From: Acetivibrio sp964564015
GTDB lineage: Bacteria > Bacillota > Clostridia > Acetivibrionales > Acetivibrionaceae
Assembly: GCA_964564015.1 (NCBI GenBank)
Contig: CAZLZR010000001.1
Span: forward strand, 133,046 to 197,045
Reading direction: 5' to 3'
DNA length: 64,000 nt
Both the position numbers and the translations under genes were made by a program. Each line of letters starts with the position of its first letter. The stretch's first letter is position 1. Shown here one piece after another: positions 1 through 7,904 of this stretch. A model generated the notes under the pieces. It was not told the origin of the DNA, searched no databases, and saw only the letters and a list, made by a program, of their open reading frames with translations.

Positions 1-567
1 GACTTTGGGTTTTATGATCTCTCAGGTATTGAACTTTATGGAGAGGGAAAAAGTCTCTTCCACAAGGAGCCTACAGAGATTGATATGGCAGTAGCATCCT
101 TCGGGCAGCGCTTTCAGATTACACCAATACAATTACTATCAGCCTATGGTGCTATAGCAAATGGAGGAGAGCTTTTCAAGCCTCAGGTTATAAAGGAGAT
201 TACAGATAAAAAAGGCAACATCATCAAAGAGTTTGAACCTCAGGTTGTCAGAAAAGTTATTTCCGAACAGACCTCCATCACACTTAAAGAAATGCTTGAA
301 GGTGTTGTTTCAGAAGGTACAGGTAAAAATGCCTATAAGGAAGGGTATATGATAGCAGGCAAAACAGGTACTAGTGAAACACAAACAGAGGGTATATACA
401 TTGCTTCATTTGTTGGTTTTGCTCCGGCAGACAAACCGAAAGTTGCGTGTATTGTTATAATGGATAATCCGCAGGGAGACGTCTCTACCGGGGGTGTAGT
501 TGCAGCACCGGCAGCCGGCGAAATCATGAAGCAGTCACTTGATTATATAAGAAATCTGAAATACTGA
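1..567 (+). CDS. Penicillin-binding protein, class B transpeptidase (3' end only)
   Basis: The reading frame is open from the first base, so the N-terminus and the SxxK and SxN motifs lie outside the window; the last 188 residues are visible. The third transpeptidase motif KTGT starts at visible residue 121, inside the context AGKTGTSE, and the stretch VASFGQRFQITPIQLL is typical of the FtsI/SpoVD class. Such enzymes cross-link peptidoglycan at the outer face of the membrane, at the division septum or in the spore cortex. The protein stops soon after the transpeptidase fold (DYIRNLKY), with no PASTA domain as found in B. subtilis SpoVD. Without the N-terminus, FtsI/PBP2B-like and SpoVD-like roles cannot be told apart. 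Confidence 0.9.
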   Translation, partial: DFGFYDLSGIELYGEGKSLFHKEPTEIDMAVASFGQRFQITPIQLLSAYGAIANGGELFKPQVIKEITDKKGNIIKEFEPQVVRKVISEQTSITLKEMLEGVVSEGTGKNAYKEGYMIAGKTGTSETQTEGIYIASFVGFAPADKPKVACIVIMDNPQGDVSTGGVVAAPAAGEIMKQSLDYIRNLKY

Positions 568-684
568 AAAAATGCTGATAAACATAAAGATTGAGGAATT
601 ATGAAAGCAATTAAATATGTAAAAATCTATATTAATGCAGCTATGACAATAAAACAGCGAAGAAACAACCTAATTAAGGTGTGT

Positions 685-898
685 GCCTGTTTTAGTGTCA
701 AATGACGCAATTACTTGACCTGAGCAATAGAAGCTGTTGCCGAAAGTTTGATAATTTGAAGCAAAAATGCCACGGATGGCATTTTTAACGTCTTGGGACA
801 GGAGGTCCCATAGACGTGTGCGAAAATTATCAAGCTAAGGCGTACAGCTTCTATGCGAAGGTCATGTAATGGAGGTGTTTGACACTAAAACGTCAGGC
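685..898. repeat. Hairpin-rich palindromic element (MITE-like)
   Basis: The 484-base gap between the penicillin-binding protein and the first SPFH gene holds this element. Its ends are inverted copies: GCCTGTTTTAGTGTCAAA at 685-702 and TTTGACACTAAAAC-gt-CAGGC at 878-898. Inside are nested complementary pairs: the GAAGCTG region near 730 with CAGCTTC at 845-851, and ATAATTT near 751 with AAATTAT near 824. Two compact hairpins follow each other: AAAAATGCCA...TGGCATTTTT at 763-786 and ACGTCTTGGGAC...GTCCCATAGACGT at 788-817. No open frame lies inside. It could be a non-autonomous mobile element or a structured RNA. The remaining gap (568-684 and 899-1051) shows only the ribosome site of the next gene. 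Confidence 0.6.
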
Positions 899-1051
899 AG
901 TTCCTTCATAAGGTTTCAAATTCTTAGTTCCACCAAATTTCATTGATAGTGTAGAATTTTGTCAAATAATATATTACAATAGATTAGTAAAGATTTTGCT
1001 TTTTTAGTATAAATATATTAAGAAAGAAAAAACAGTAAGGGGGCTTAGTGA

Positions 1052-2029
1052 ATGGAGATATTAAGCGGATTATTTTTCGGTTTTTTGGCCTGGTTTATTG
1101 TAAGATTTGTTTTTACAGGATTCTACATTGTAAATCAAAATCAAAGGGCAGTAAAAACAGTGTTTGGTCGTGCTCAACGGATTGAAAACAAAACTACTTT
1201 GGATGATCCGATATCTGAACTTCTCCGTGAGGATGAGCAAGCAAGGTATAATTTCCCTCAACTCAGGGTAATACAACCGGGAGGACCTTATTTTAAATGG
1301 CCATGGGAGAAGGTTTATAAGGTTTCTATTGCGACTGAGACTGTAAATATGGCCTTTGATCCGGAAGACAGAAGAGCAAATAATAATAACACAGTTTTAG
1401 AGGCTGTAACAAAGGATCAGTTGAATATCGGACTAACAGGTCAGATACGTTTCAGAGTGTCTGAACGCAACCTGTATGCCTATATATTCGGTGTAAAGAA
1501 TCCCCTTGCCCATGTTATGGGATACTTTGTATCGGTATTAAGAGAACGTATTTCCAATTTTGAAGCTCCGGAATCTGCAGCTGAGGTTGAAACACAATCT
1601 GCTGCGGCTCAAGGTATATCTATCAATGACCTTAGAAAGAACCTTCGTGATTTGAACGACCATATGGATAAAGAGTGTCAGGTGTCGGTAGCGCGTTATG
1701 GAGTTGTACTTGAGGCTTCGCTTATAACCGGTATAGATCCTCCAGCCGAGGTGGAATCGGCTCTTGCAGCTATTAATACAGCTCATAACCAGGTATCATC
1801 AGATATTAGCCTTGCACAGGCGGCAGCAGACCAGAAAGTAGTACAGTCTAAGCGTGCAGTGGAGATTGAAACGCTAAATGCAGAAGCTGAAGTTGAAAAA
1901 CTCAACCGTCTTGCAGAGCAGCTCTCAGAGTTGAAAACTCAAGGAGGCAAGGAATCTCTTGATGTGTACTTGCGCAATGTTAAACTCAGTCTTTTGGATA
2001 AAACCAAGAGAATTATTAAGGAGGGCTGA
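1052..2029 (+). CDS. SPFH/band-7 domain membrane protein (first of a pair)
   Basis: A 325-residue protein with one N-terminal membrane helix (about residues 3-25), then an SPFH/prohibitin-type domain beginning with the characteristic GFYIVNQNQRAVKTVFGR, and a C-terminal Ala/Glu/Lys-rich coiled coil (about 235-310, with EAEVEKLNRLAEQLSELK). SPFH proteins form ring or cage oligomers on membranes and organise partner proteases or lipid domains; the specific partner is unknown here. The start follows an AAGGGGG ribosome site. The stop is two bases before the next SPFH gene, so the two are almost certainly one operon and probably assemble together, as HflK/HflC do. No NfeD-type partner is adjacent. 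It is distinct from the hflKC pair at 15.9 kb. Confidence 0.85.
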   Translation: MEILSGLFFGFLAWFIVRFVFTGFYIVNQNQRAVKTVFGRAQRIENKTTLDDPISELLREDEQARYNFPQLRVIQPGGPYFKWPWEKVYKVSIATETVNMAFDPEDRRANNNNTVLEAVTKDQLNIGLTGQIRFRVSERNLYAYIFGVKNPLAHVMGYFVSVLRERISNFEAPESAAEVETQSAAAQGISINDLRKNLRDLNDHMDKECQVSVARYGVVLEASLITGIDPPAEVESALAAINTAHNQVSSDISLAQAAADQKVVQSKRAVEIETLNAEAEVEKLNRLAEQLSELKTQGGKESLDVYLRNVKLSLLDKTKRIIKEG

Positions 2030-2031
2030 TT

Positions 2032-2925
2032 ATGACTACAACTGGATATGCAGTAATATCATTCTTTGCGTTTTTGATTGGTATACCGGTATTTTTTGGT
2101 TTTCTGAAGTTTTTCGGTTTTTATGTTATAGTACAGGAGAGACAGGCACTTGTGTATGTGCTGTTTGGTAATGTGGTCGGTCAAATAGAAGAGCCGGGAT
2201 TGCATTTTTTATGGCCAAAGCTTGGAATAAGAGCACTTGTTATAAACTGGCTTGGAAGATGCTATAAGGTAAATATGAAGTTGGATCAGGAATATCTCAG
2301 AAGCCAGCCTGTAAACTCAGAAGAAGGAGCACCTATGGGTATTGGTATCTGGTATGAAATGTATATAAGCAATCCCCTTGACTATATATTCAGAAATACT
2401 GATCCTAGAGGTTCTCTTGCAGCAAATGTAGGCAATTCAACAGTGAGATGTCTTAGTAATCTGCCTTTGGAGAAAATGTTGGTTGACCGTCACACAATGA
2501 GTAAAACCGTTAGGGATGAAGTTTCAGAAAAGTCTAGCGAATGGGGTTATATGTTGGGTTCCTGTTATGTCCGTAAGGTGCATTTCAGGGATCAGGAAAT
2601 GATAAGACAGATTGAGAGCAAAGTTGTAAACCGATTAAGACAGGTAACTTCAGCTATTAAGCAGGATGGAGCAAACCAGGTGAACATTATAAGAAGTACT
2701 GCTGATAAAACAGCTGCTGTGGACTTTGGTAAAGCTGCAACTATCAGACCTAAGATTGTAGGTGAAACACTGCGTAAGATTGCAAATGACAAGGATGTTG
2801 CAGCTGCAATGTTTGAAATTTTAGAGACCGAACGAATTGTAGAAAAGGATATTCCTATAGAAATGGTGCCAAAGGGAGACGATTTATTGTCCCAAATGCT
2901 TGCAAGTAAGGCATATAAAAGTTAA
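2032..2925 (+). CDS. SPFH/band-7 domain membrane protein (second of a pair)
   Basis: A 297-residue protein with a hydrophobic N-terminus (about residues 5-35) followed by an SPFH-type domain (IVQERQALVYVLFGNVVGQI, EEPGLHFLWP). The central part is acidic and basic without the long coiled coil seen in its neighbour. It starts two bases after the stop of the upstream SPFH gene, with AAGGAGG overlapping the end of that gene, which implies translational coupling. The pair likely forms a hetero-oligomer at the cytoplasmic membrane. A strong stem-loop terminator closes the operon at 2976. The family assignment is good; the cellular role is open. Confidence 0.8.
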   Translation: MTTTGYAVISFFAFLIGIPVFFGFLKFFGFYVIVQERQALVYVLFGNVVGQIEEPGLHFLWPKLGIRALVINWLGRCYKVNMKLDQEYLRSQPVNSEEGAPMGIGIWYEMYISNPLDYIFRNTDPRGSLAANVGNSTVRCLSNLPLEKMLVDRHTMSKTVRDEVSEKSSEWGYMLGSCYVRKVHFRDQEMIRQIESKVVNRLRQVTSAIKQDGANQVNIIRSTADKTAAVDFGKAATIRPKIVGETLRKIANDKDVAAAMFEILETERIVEKDIPIEMVPKGDDLLSQMLASKAYKS

Positions 2926-2975
2926 TAAACTTTTTAGATCATAGTTTGTTAATTTAATAATAAAATGTATCCTTT

Positions 2976-3019
2976 CTGCCCCTTAACTCCGCGAAATCGG
3001 AGTAAGGGGCAGCGCTTTT
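2976..3019 (+). terminator. Intrinsic terminator of the SPFH operon
   Basis: A near-perfect 16-base-pair stem (CTGCCCCTTAACTCCG paired with CGGAGTAAGGGGCAG, loop CGAAAT) followed by a short T-rich run. Confidence 0.85.
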
Positions 3020-3045
3020 AAAAATATTAAACAAATTTAACTCTT

Positions 3046-3072
3046 TAAAAAAATAGACACCTTAAAGGTGCC
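3046..3072 (-). terminator. Intrinsic terminator of the lipoprotein gene
   Basis: Read on the minus strand: GGCACC-TTTAA-GGTGTC followed by TATTTTTTT, about 140 bases past the stop of the 3215-3949 gene. Confidence 0.8.
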
Positions 3073-3113
3073 TGATCAATATCATTCTGAAGTAAATGAT
3101 TTTATATGCAGTG

Positions 3114-3217
3114 TAAGAGATAACCAAAAATAACTTCCTATTATCATATTCTGAGAATGCAGTTAAACTGGTTTTTTCTTTATGCAGAGCAGGAACTTAA
3201 TTTTTCGCTGTACCTTA
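3114..3217 (-). repeat. 105-bp dispersed inverted-repeat element, degenerate copy
   Basis: A diverged, reverse-oriented copy of the element also found at 17812, 28047, 32427, 39966 and 60349. Recognisable blocks are GATAACC-AAAAATAACTTCC at its left side, CATATTCTGAGAATGC in the middle and GCAGGAACTTAATTTTT at the right. Its right end, TACCTTA, coincides with the stop codon (TTA on this strand, 3215-3217) of the lipoprotein gene. Confidence 0.65.
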
Positions 3218-3949
3218 ATACGAAATATCATCAATATATATTGTTCCGCTCCAATCCGTGGAAGTATCTCCTTTTGTCATCTGTATACCTATTTCGCGTG
3301 TCTCGGATTCATTAGCATCAACAGGTGAAAATGTGATTTGATTCCACCCAGGTTTGAGTTCGTTTGCAATGTCATTGAAGCCACCGTCACTCCAGATATA
3401 GTCAAGACCTGTTTTAATATACATTTTAATACCATATGAACTTACTTTTAATTCTGAAGATATTAATTCTTCAGGTATATAAATATTGGCAGACAATATT
3501 TTTCCTTTTAAATTAACCGGCGGCTCAAAGTTAATTTTGAATGATCCTTGTGCATATTTGGAGTTGTTAAGCATACCTTTGAAATTACAGTATAGGGCAA
3601 CAGATGAGGAGCCTGAGGTCTTTTGATCAGTACTTAGGGAAGCTTTTGTGAAGGCGAGCTCTCCGTGAGTACCGGTGTCCCAGGTTGAAACATCCCAGCT
3701 ATTTAGCGATTCTTCAAAGTCATAGGTTACTGTTTTGGAATAACCAGCTCTATCGGGTGAGGGTTGGGATTCTGTAGATTCATCATTGCTTGTTGACTGA
3801 TTTTGAACAGATGTTTTTACAACATCTGCCATAGGGGTTGACTTATCATAATTGGAAGAAGAAGCATCTCCCGATGATGCACATGAGCAAAATAAAAATA
3901 CAAATGAAACAACCATCACTAAATGCAGAACTAACCTGAAGTTCTTCAT
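3215..3949 (-). CDS. Lipoprotein with a carbohydrate-binding-like jelly-roll domain
   Basis: A 244-residue protein. It opens with a lipoprotein signal peptide (hydrophobic run to residue about 20, then the Cys pair FCSC, the second being the likely lipidated residue), followed by a Ser/Thr/Asn-rich spacer to about residue 70. The remainder (YDFEESLNSWDV near its start, GTIYIDDISY at the very end) matches the pattern of beta-jelly-roll carbohydrate-binding modules found on mannanases and other glycoside hydrolases. It should sit on the outer face of the membrane and bind a glycan; no catalytic domain is present. The ribosome site is GGAGGAACC before ATG. A good promoter (4065-4093) lies upstream and a terminator downstream, so it is probably monocistronic. 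The ligand is unknown. Confidence 0.7.
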   Translation of the reverse strand: MKNFRLVLHLVMVVSFVFLFCSCASSGDASSSNYDKSTPMADVVKTSVQNQSTSNDESTESQPSPDRAGYSKTVTYDFEESLNSWDVSTWDTGTHGELAFTKASLSTDQKTSGSSSVALYCNFKGMLNNSKYAQGSFKINFEPPVNLKGKILSANIYIPEELISSELKVSSYGIKMYIKTGLDYIWSDGGFNDIANELKPGWNQITFSPVDANESETREIGIQMTKGDTSTDWSGTIYIDDISY

Positions 3950-4064
3950 TTGGGTTCCTCCTTTGATGGATGGATATTACTGAATCACTTAAAATGTTGA
4001 ACAAAAAATAAGTAGACAAGCCTGGAAGTTCAAGTAAGGAAAAAAATAATTCGTACTTATATTT

Positions 4065-4093
4065 ATTATATAACAACTTTTGACACTTTTCAA
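4065..4093 (-). promoter_or_regulatory. Sigma-A-type promoter of the lipoprotein gene
   Basis: On the minus strand TTGAAA, 17 bases, TATAAT. It lies in the 330-base gap 3950-4279, in which I otherwise see only ribosome sites for the flanking genes. Confidence 0.7.
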
Positions 4094-4279
4094 TAAAAAA
4101 TTAAGGGGCCGATCTTTCCATAACATGGTTGGTGATAAACAAATACATTATTTATAGGGAGACTTTAGATGTTTATACTGTGATCTGAAATTTTATGTAA
4201 ACTGATAAGATCAATTTGCCGAAATTAGCATTGTGTAATCAAAGGTCATATAAAAGTAAATAATTTTGGAGTGAATTAA

Positions 4280-4363
4280 ATGAAAAAAACTACTACCAGT
4301 ATGATTTATGATATTTTCACGGCATTATTTATAACTATAGTGTTATTTACAATAAGTAACTAA
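4280..4363 (+). CDS. Single-helix membrane micropeptide, 27 residues
   Basis: ATG preceded at good distance by TTTTGGAGTG. The product is a short basic/Thr head (MKKTTTSMIYD) followed by one hydrophobic helix of about 15 residues (IFTALFITIVLFTI) and stop. It matches no family I know. The ribosome site, positive-inside head and helix favour a real micropeptide (toxin-like, regulatory or spore-associated) over chance. A terminator follows at 4429. Confidence 0.45.
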   Translation: MKKTTTSMIYDIFTALFITIVLFTISN

Positions 4364-4428
4364 ATTAGTGTTTTCTTAAGGTTGTTAATAGAACCAAAGA
4401 TTCCTCTATAATTATTAGACTAAATATC

Positions 4429-4483
4429 AAAAAGGATTTGATTAAGGTATATTGAATTACCCTTAATGCAAATCCTTTTTTTG
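4429..4483. terminator. Bidirectional intrinsic terminator
   Basis: Long stem AAAAAGGATTTG / CAAATCCTTTTT with inner ATTAAGG / CCTTAAT; T-runs occur on both strands. It serves the SLH gene (minus strand) and the micropeptide (plus strand). Confidence 0.8.
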
Positions 4484-4518
4484 TTTTATTTCTTTATTAA
4501 TAAAACAGGATACGGAGA

Positions 4519-6735
4519 TTAAGCTGGAATTACAATTATCTCAAAATCTATTGTATTTCCGCTGTAATCAGTAAGATTTTTTATAGATAACAGACCGCCG
4601 GTTTCAGGCAAGGGTGTTTCAGCGCTGATATAAACTGTAAGTGTCCTATCATCATCAGAAAGCTCAACAGCTTCTAATACAGCGCCTGTATCGGTTGATA
4701 AGTTGTCCATATCTGTAAATTCAATTTCTTCACTGAATCTGATAACAATTTTTGTATGGTCAGCACTTACCAAAACACCGGTTGGTGCTGTTATATCTTC
4801 GACAACTGTAAATTCTGTTTCTTTATTTTCAATGCTGAAGGATGCAAAGTCATATATTTCATCTCCGACAATAAGATTATGAGTACCGATGGATAATCGT
4901 TTGGTCAGATAAAAGGTAACTGTCTTTCCATTATCGGCCAATGCAGGTTGTGAAGATTCAAAGGGTTCTCCATCAATGGTGTAATTTGATAGAATATTCG
5001 AATTTTGTACCGGTTCACTAAATGTTAATTTTAACAAGGAATCACCTGATATTGCTACCTGTGTTATAGTTGGGGCTAAAGTGTCTTCTATATAGTCAAT
5101 ATTGACTGTACTATCTTTCTTCAATCCAATTTTTGATTTGACTGTTACCGATAGGTCATCCTGCTGGTTAATTGCATATTCAAGAAGTAATGTAACAGAC
5201 ATTCTGTCAGGAGAGAGTTCTGCGTAAATTACACGATTGTCTTCTGAAAAAAATTCGTCTGATGCAGAATAATTATTTTCATCTTCAGCTTCATCTATAT
5301 ACTGAATTGCTTTGTTGAAACGAAGAACAACTTCTTTAAGATTGTCGCATGTTGCACTTTCAAGTTTCAAAATAGGTTCTGCAGGTGTTGAAGCAGGGGT
5401 GGAAGTCGGAGTAGGAGTCAAGGACGAAGTTAAAGCAGGAGTTGGAGTTAGAGTAGGTGTCAAAGTCGAAGTTAAAGCAGGAGTGGAAGTTGGAGTAATG
5501 GCCGATGTTGGAGTTGGTGTTAAAGTCGAAGTTGGTGTGGAAATTGGTTTTGCTGTTTTGTTTACATCGTAGTTATTTGAATTTCCAGTATTTCCGGAAT
5601 CTTTTGTACTGCTTCCGTTTGCCGGTGTAACTTGAGTACCTGCAGGAGTACTTGTAGGAGCTACAGCAGGAATTTCGGTATTTGTCTCGTTTATATTCTG
5701 AGTAATTTTTCCGTTTTCGATTATTGCAATGCCTTTTGTTACTTTTTGTCCATTAATTTCAACACCGTCAGAAGTAATTTCAAATTTTGCTTTTACGTCT
5801 GGTTCAACCTGGATTTGGGCAGGGCTGTTAATACAAAGTAGACTGATTATTGAAGAACCATTTATAGATAGTTTGGCATTTGTATTTCTTAAGTTTATTT
5901 CAACCCGATTTAATTTTGTGTTGATGATATTTATAGTATCAGTACCTCCAGAAATATACGCTGTGTCGGTTAAGGAGACATTATTGAGTGTAACTATGCC
6001 ACTTCCTATACCTTCAGTGAGATACAAGTTGCCATTTATACTCATATCTTTTAATTCTACCGAAGGCTGATTAATAATTACATGACCAGAGACATTCATA
6101 GATCCATATGTACCGGGAGCATTGCATAATACTTTTACAAGGTTATCCATAATAGTAATGAATTCAGCTCTGGTTATATATGATTTTGGGAGAAACCTGC
6201 CATCGGTATATCCTTTGATAATCCCATCGCTGGAAAGCTTGTTTACTGCTGAAAGCGCATATTTTGAGATATTCCCGGAATCTTTAAATGAATAGGTTGC
6301 CTCACTTTCAACCGAAGAATCGAGGCAAAATACCTTTAAAAGCATTACTGAAGTATCTTCTCTGGTGATTTTTGAATCTGCGTTTGAAATGTTGCCTGTG
6401 TACCCGTTGTAGTAACCGGCTTCTCTGGCTTTTAACAATTCGTCTGAATACCATGTGCCTTGAGTTACATCGATAAACTGCGTTGATGATTTGGAAATGA
6501 AACCGAAGACCTTGTTGATTATTGTTGCCACCTCAGCTCTAGTGATATTATCATCAGGTCTTAAATCTCCGGAACCAGACCCTTTAATGATGCCGAGATC
6601 TGACCATTTTTGCATTTTTTCCTGAGCCCAATGGTTTTTAGAAACTGATTCCTCTGCAAAAGCGGAGGAAAATATTGATGTTGTTAAAATTAGTACAGCC
6701 AGAATTGCAAATAATTTCTGCTTTCTTTGATACAT
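4519..6735 (-). CDS. S-layer homology (SLH) protein with Thr/Pro linker and Ig-like domains
   Basis: A 738-residue exported protein. A signal peptide ends at about AFA/EES (residue 27). Three SLH repeats follow (about 30-80, 85-140, 145-200), with landmarks ITRAEVATIINKVFG, ITREDTSVMLLKVF and ITRAEFITIMDNL; these bind pyruvylated secondary cell-wall polymer. Next come repetitive beta-strand-like Asn/Ile/Thr-rich turns (about 210-320), then a low-complexity Thr/Pro/Ser linker (about 345-460). The C-terminus holds three similar beta-sandwich modules of the SbsA/Big type (VVLRFNKAI, LKLTFSEPV, IVIRFSEEI). No enzyme or dockerin is visible. It starts at ATG behind GGGGGTG. Likely a structural or adhesive cell-surface protein. 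Confidence 0.88.
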   Translation of the reverse strand: MYQRKQKLFAILAVLILTTSIFSSAFAEESVSKNHWAQEKMQKWSDLGIIKGSGSGDLRPDDNITRAEVATIINKVFGFISKSSTQFIDVTQGTWYSDELLKAREAGYYNGYTGNISNADSKITREDTSVMLLKVFCLDSSVESEATYSFKDSGNISKYALSAVNKLSSDGIIKGYTDGRFLPKSYITRAEFITIMDNLVKVLCNAPGTYGSMNVSGHVIINQPSVELKDMSINGNLYLTEGIGSGIVTLNNVSLTDTAYISGGTDTINIINTKLNRVEINLRNTNAKLSINGSSIISLLCINSPAQIQVEPDVKAKFEITSDGVEINGQKVTKGIAIIENGKITQNINETNTEIPAVAPTSTPAGTQVTPANGSSTKDSGNTGNSNNYDVNKTAKPISTPTSTLTPTPTSAITPTSTPALTSTLTPTLTPTPALTSSLTPTPTSTPASTPAEPILKLESATCDNLKEVVLRFNKAIQYIDEAEDENNYSASDEFFSEDNRVIYAELSPDRMSVTLLLEYAINQQDDLSVTVKSKIGLKKDSTVNIDYIEDTLAPTITQVAISGDSLLKLTFSEPVQNSNILSNYTIDGEPFESSQPALADNGKTVTFYLTKRLSIGTHNLIVGDEIYDFASFSIENKETEFTVVEDITAPTGVLVSADHTKIVIRFSEEIEFTDMDNLSTDTGAVLEAVELSDDDRTLTVYISAETPLPETGGLLSIKNLTDYSGNTIDFEIIVIPA

Positions 6736-7002
6736 TAATTAATACACCCCCAAAAATAAATAACATGGTTGCTTGGAAATAAGAATTGAAAAGAGAAAAG
6801 CTACCATATTTATGTAGTTGTATATTAGCAAACATTTATTTGGAAGTAAAGCGTCGCAATACAAATGTTATAATTTGTTTATAATTTTAATTAGCAATGA
6901 GAAAATTAAATTTAATTTATTTTAGTATTTGTAACAAGATAACCTGCCAATGAATATTATGCTATTGTAAAGAACTTAATAAATTGAAAGGATGATTCAA
7001 TA

Positions 7003-7125
7003 ATGGGTAAAGGTTTTGTAGGCGGTATATTTGATAACGACGAAATTTTATGGTTCATTATCCTGTTCTTATTACTGTTCTTCTGTAAGCCATGTGGACC
7101 AGTAGCAGGTGTTGCAGATTGTTAG
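7003..7125 (+). CDS. Small membrane peptide with E-I-L-[WF]-F-I core, 40 residues
   Basis: ATG preceded by GAAAGGATG. The product has a Gly/Phe-rich head (MGKGFVGGIFDNDE), a hydrophobic helix (ILWFIILFLLLFF) and a short tail with three Cys (FCKPCGP...DC). The helix is clearly related to that of the 34-residue peptide on the opposite strand at 7596-7700 (EILFFILVFLILFF). Short peptides of this general pattern recur in spore-forming Firmicutes, where YjcZ-type peptides are linked to spores; the resemblance is by pattern only. A candidate structured RNA and a terminator follow in the same direction. Confidence 0.65.
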   Translation: MGKGFVGGIFDNDEILWFIILFLLLFFCKPCGPVAGVADC

Positions 7126-7135
7126 TTTTGTGGTT

Positions 7136-7347
7136 AAGCAATAACTATTGACATTTGAAGGCGCGGAACAGATCTTTTAGATATGGGGCGTATATCTCGC
7201 AACAGAATTAATTTCTAAAGCGTGCGAGATATAAACAGATGAAGTGCATTTTCACATTATGAAGGGTTGTAAACCGGTAGTGTGAATAAGCGCCGTCTGT
7301 AAATTGCAGATGTAATAATACTTATATATTGCCTGTATCTATGATAG
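7136..7347 (+). ncRNA. Candidate structured RNA (multi-stem)
   Basis: This 470-base gap between the two micropeptide genes contains nested stems. The outer pair is GCAATA 7138-7143 / TATTGC 7327-7332. A junction-closing stem is GGCGC 7160-7164 / GCGCC 7290-7294. Inside it lie a perfect 11-base-pair stem TATATCTCGCA 7191-7201 / TGCGAGATATA 7223-7233 and a 9-pair stem TTCACATTA 7251-7259 / TAGTGTGAA 7278-7286 topped by GGTT-GTA-AACC. AGATAT 7179-7184 can alternatively pair with ATATCT 7192-7197, breaking the 11-pair stem. A terminator lies at 7389. It may be a long structured 3' region of the micropeptide mRNA or a separate small RNA. I do not recognise an Rfam family. Confidence 0.5.
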
Positions 7348-7388
7348 TACGTGCCTTTAAATGTACCAAAACAAAGTGTTAATTAATC

Positions 7389-7429
7389 AATAATCAAGGG
7401 GAGCTTTAGAGCCTTCTTGATTATTTTTA
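7389..7429 (+). terminator. Intrinsic terminator after the micropeptide/RNA region
   Basis: AATAATCAAG / CTTGATTATT stem with an additional GGAGC-type inner pairing, followed by TTTAT. Confidence 0.75.
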
Positions 7430-7526
7430 TGTGAATTTTCATGTAAATGCACCGGTGGCTTATGTACTTGTATATCTGATTTAAATTAAATATGTTTTGT
7501 ATTGATGTAAGCCCCATAATAGTTTA

Positions 7527-7558
7527 TGGGAACATCCGAATATCCGAATGTTCCCATA
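7527..7558 (-). terminator. Probable terminator hairpin for the minus-strand micropeptide
   Basis: ATGGGAACAT...ATGTTCCCAT, 10 pairs or more, located 38 bases beyond the stop at 7596. There is no clear T-run, so termination is inferred from stem strength and position. Confidence 0.45.
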
Positions 7559-7595
7559 TGTAAGTCAGCTATTGAAGAGAAAGATTTTAAGGTTG

Positions 7596-7700
7596 TTAGC
7601 AGTCATAGCTTCTTCCGTTGAAGAACAATATTAAGAAAACAAGGATGAAAAATAAAATTTCACTGTTATCACCAAAAATATTTTTGATACCGTCTGACAT
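7596..7700 (-). CDS. Small membrane peptide with E-I-L-[WF]-F-I core, 34 residues
   Basis: ATG behind a strong TTGGAGGT ribosome site. The product is a short head (MSDGIKNIFGDNS), a hydrophobic helix (EILFFILVFLILFF) and a polar tail ending in Cys (NGRSYDC). It is a clear relative of the 40-residue peptide at 7003-7125: acidic/Asn residues, then E-I-L, then a 12-14-residue Phe/Leu/Ile helix. The two genes converge on the candidate RNA between them. Function unknown; a spore- or membrane-associated role is only a guess. Confidence 0.65.
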   Translation of the reverse strand: MSDGIKNIFGDNSEILFFILVFLILFFNGRSYDC

Positions 7701-7840
7701 TTTTATACCTCCAAGAAGTTTTTAGAATACTACATACTATTCATTTTTTCTTTAATGGTGCATAAAAATTGTGATTTTTTTTATCTTTTAAAGTATTTAG
7801 AATGTGTGACATAAGCATATTTGTACATTTTGGAATTAGT

Positions 7841-7871
7841 TTGTCCCAGGTAGATGATTATATGGTATAAT
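7841..7871 (+). promoter_or_regulatory. Probable promoter of the stalk-domain gene
   Basis: TTGTCC, 19 bases, TATAAT, placed 33 bases before the ATG at 7905. The spacing is slightly long. Confidence 0.5.
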
Positions 7872-7904
7872 AAAGTAAAAAGTTAATGAAAGGTGTTAGA
7901 TAAT

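Noticed and set aside
5312..5572. Val/Gly-rich open frame on the plus strand opposite the SLH gene
   Set aside because: It is the antisense reading of the Thr/Pro linker repeats; no ribosome site and the composition is an artefact of the repeat.
7136..7347. 6S RNA, tmRNA, SRP RNA or RNase P RNA
   Set aside because: None of the conserved core sequences of these RNAs is visible and the stem layout differs.
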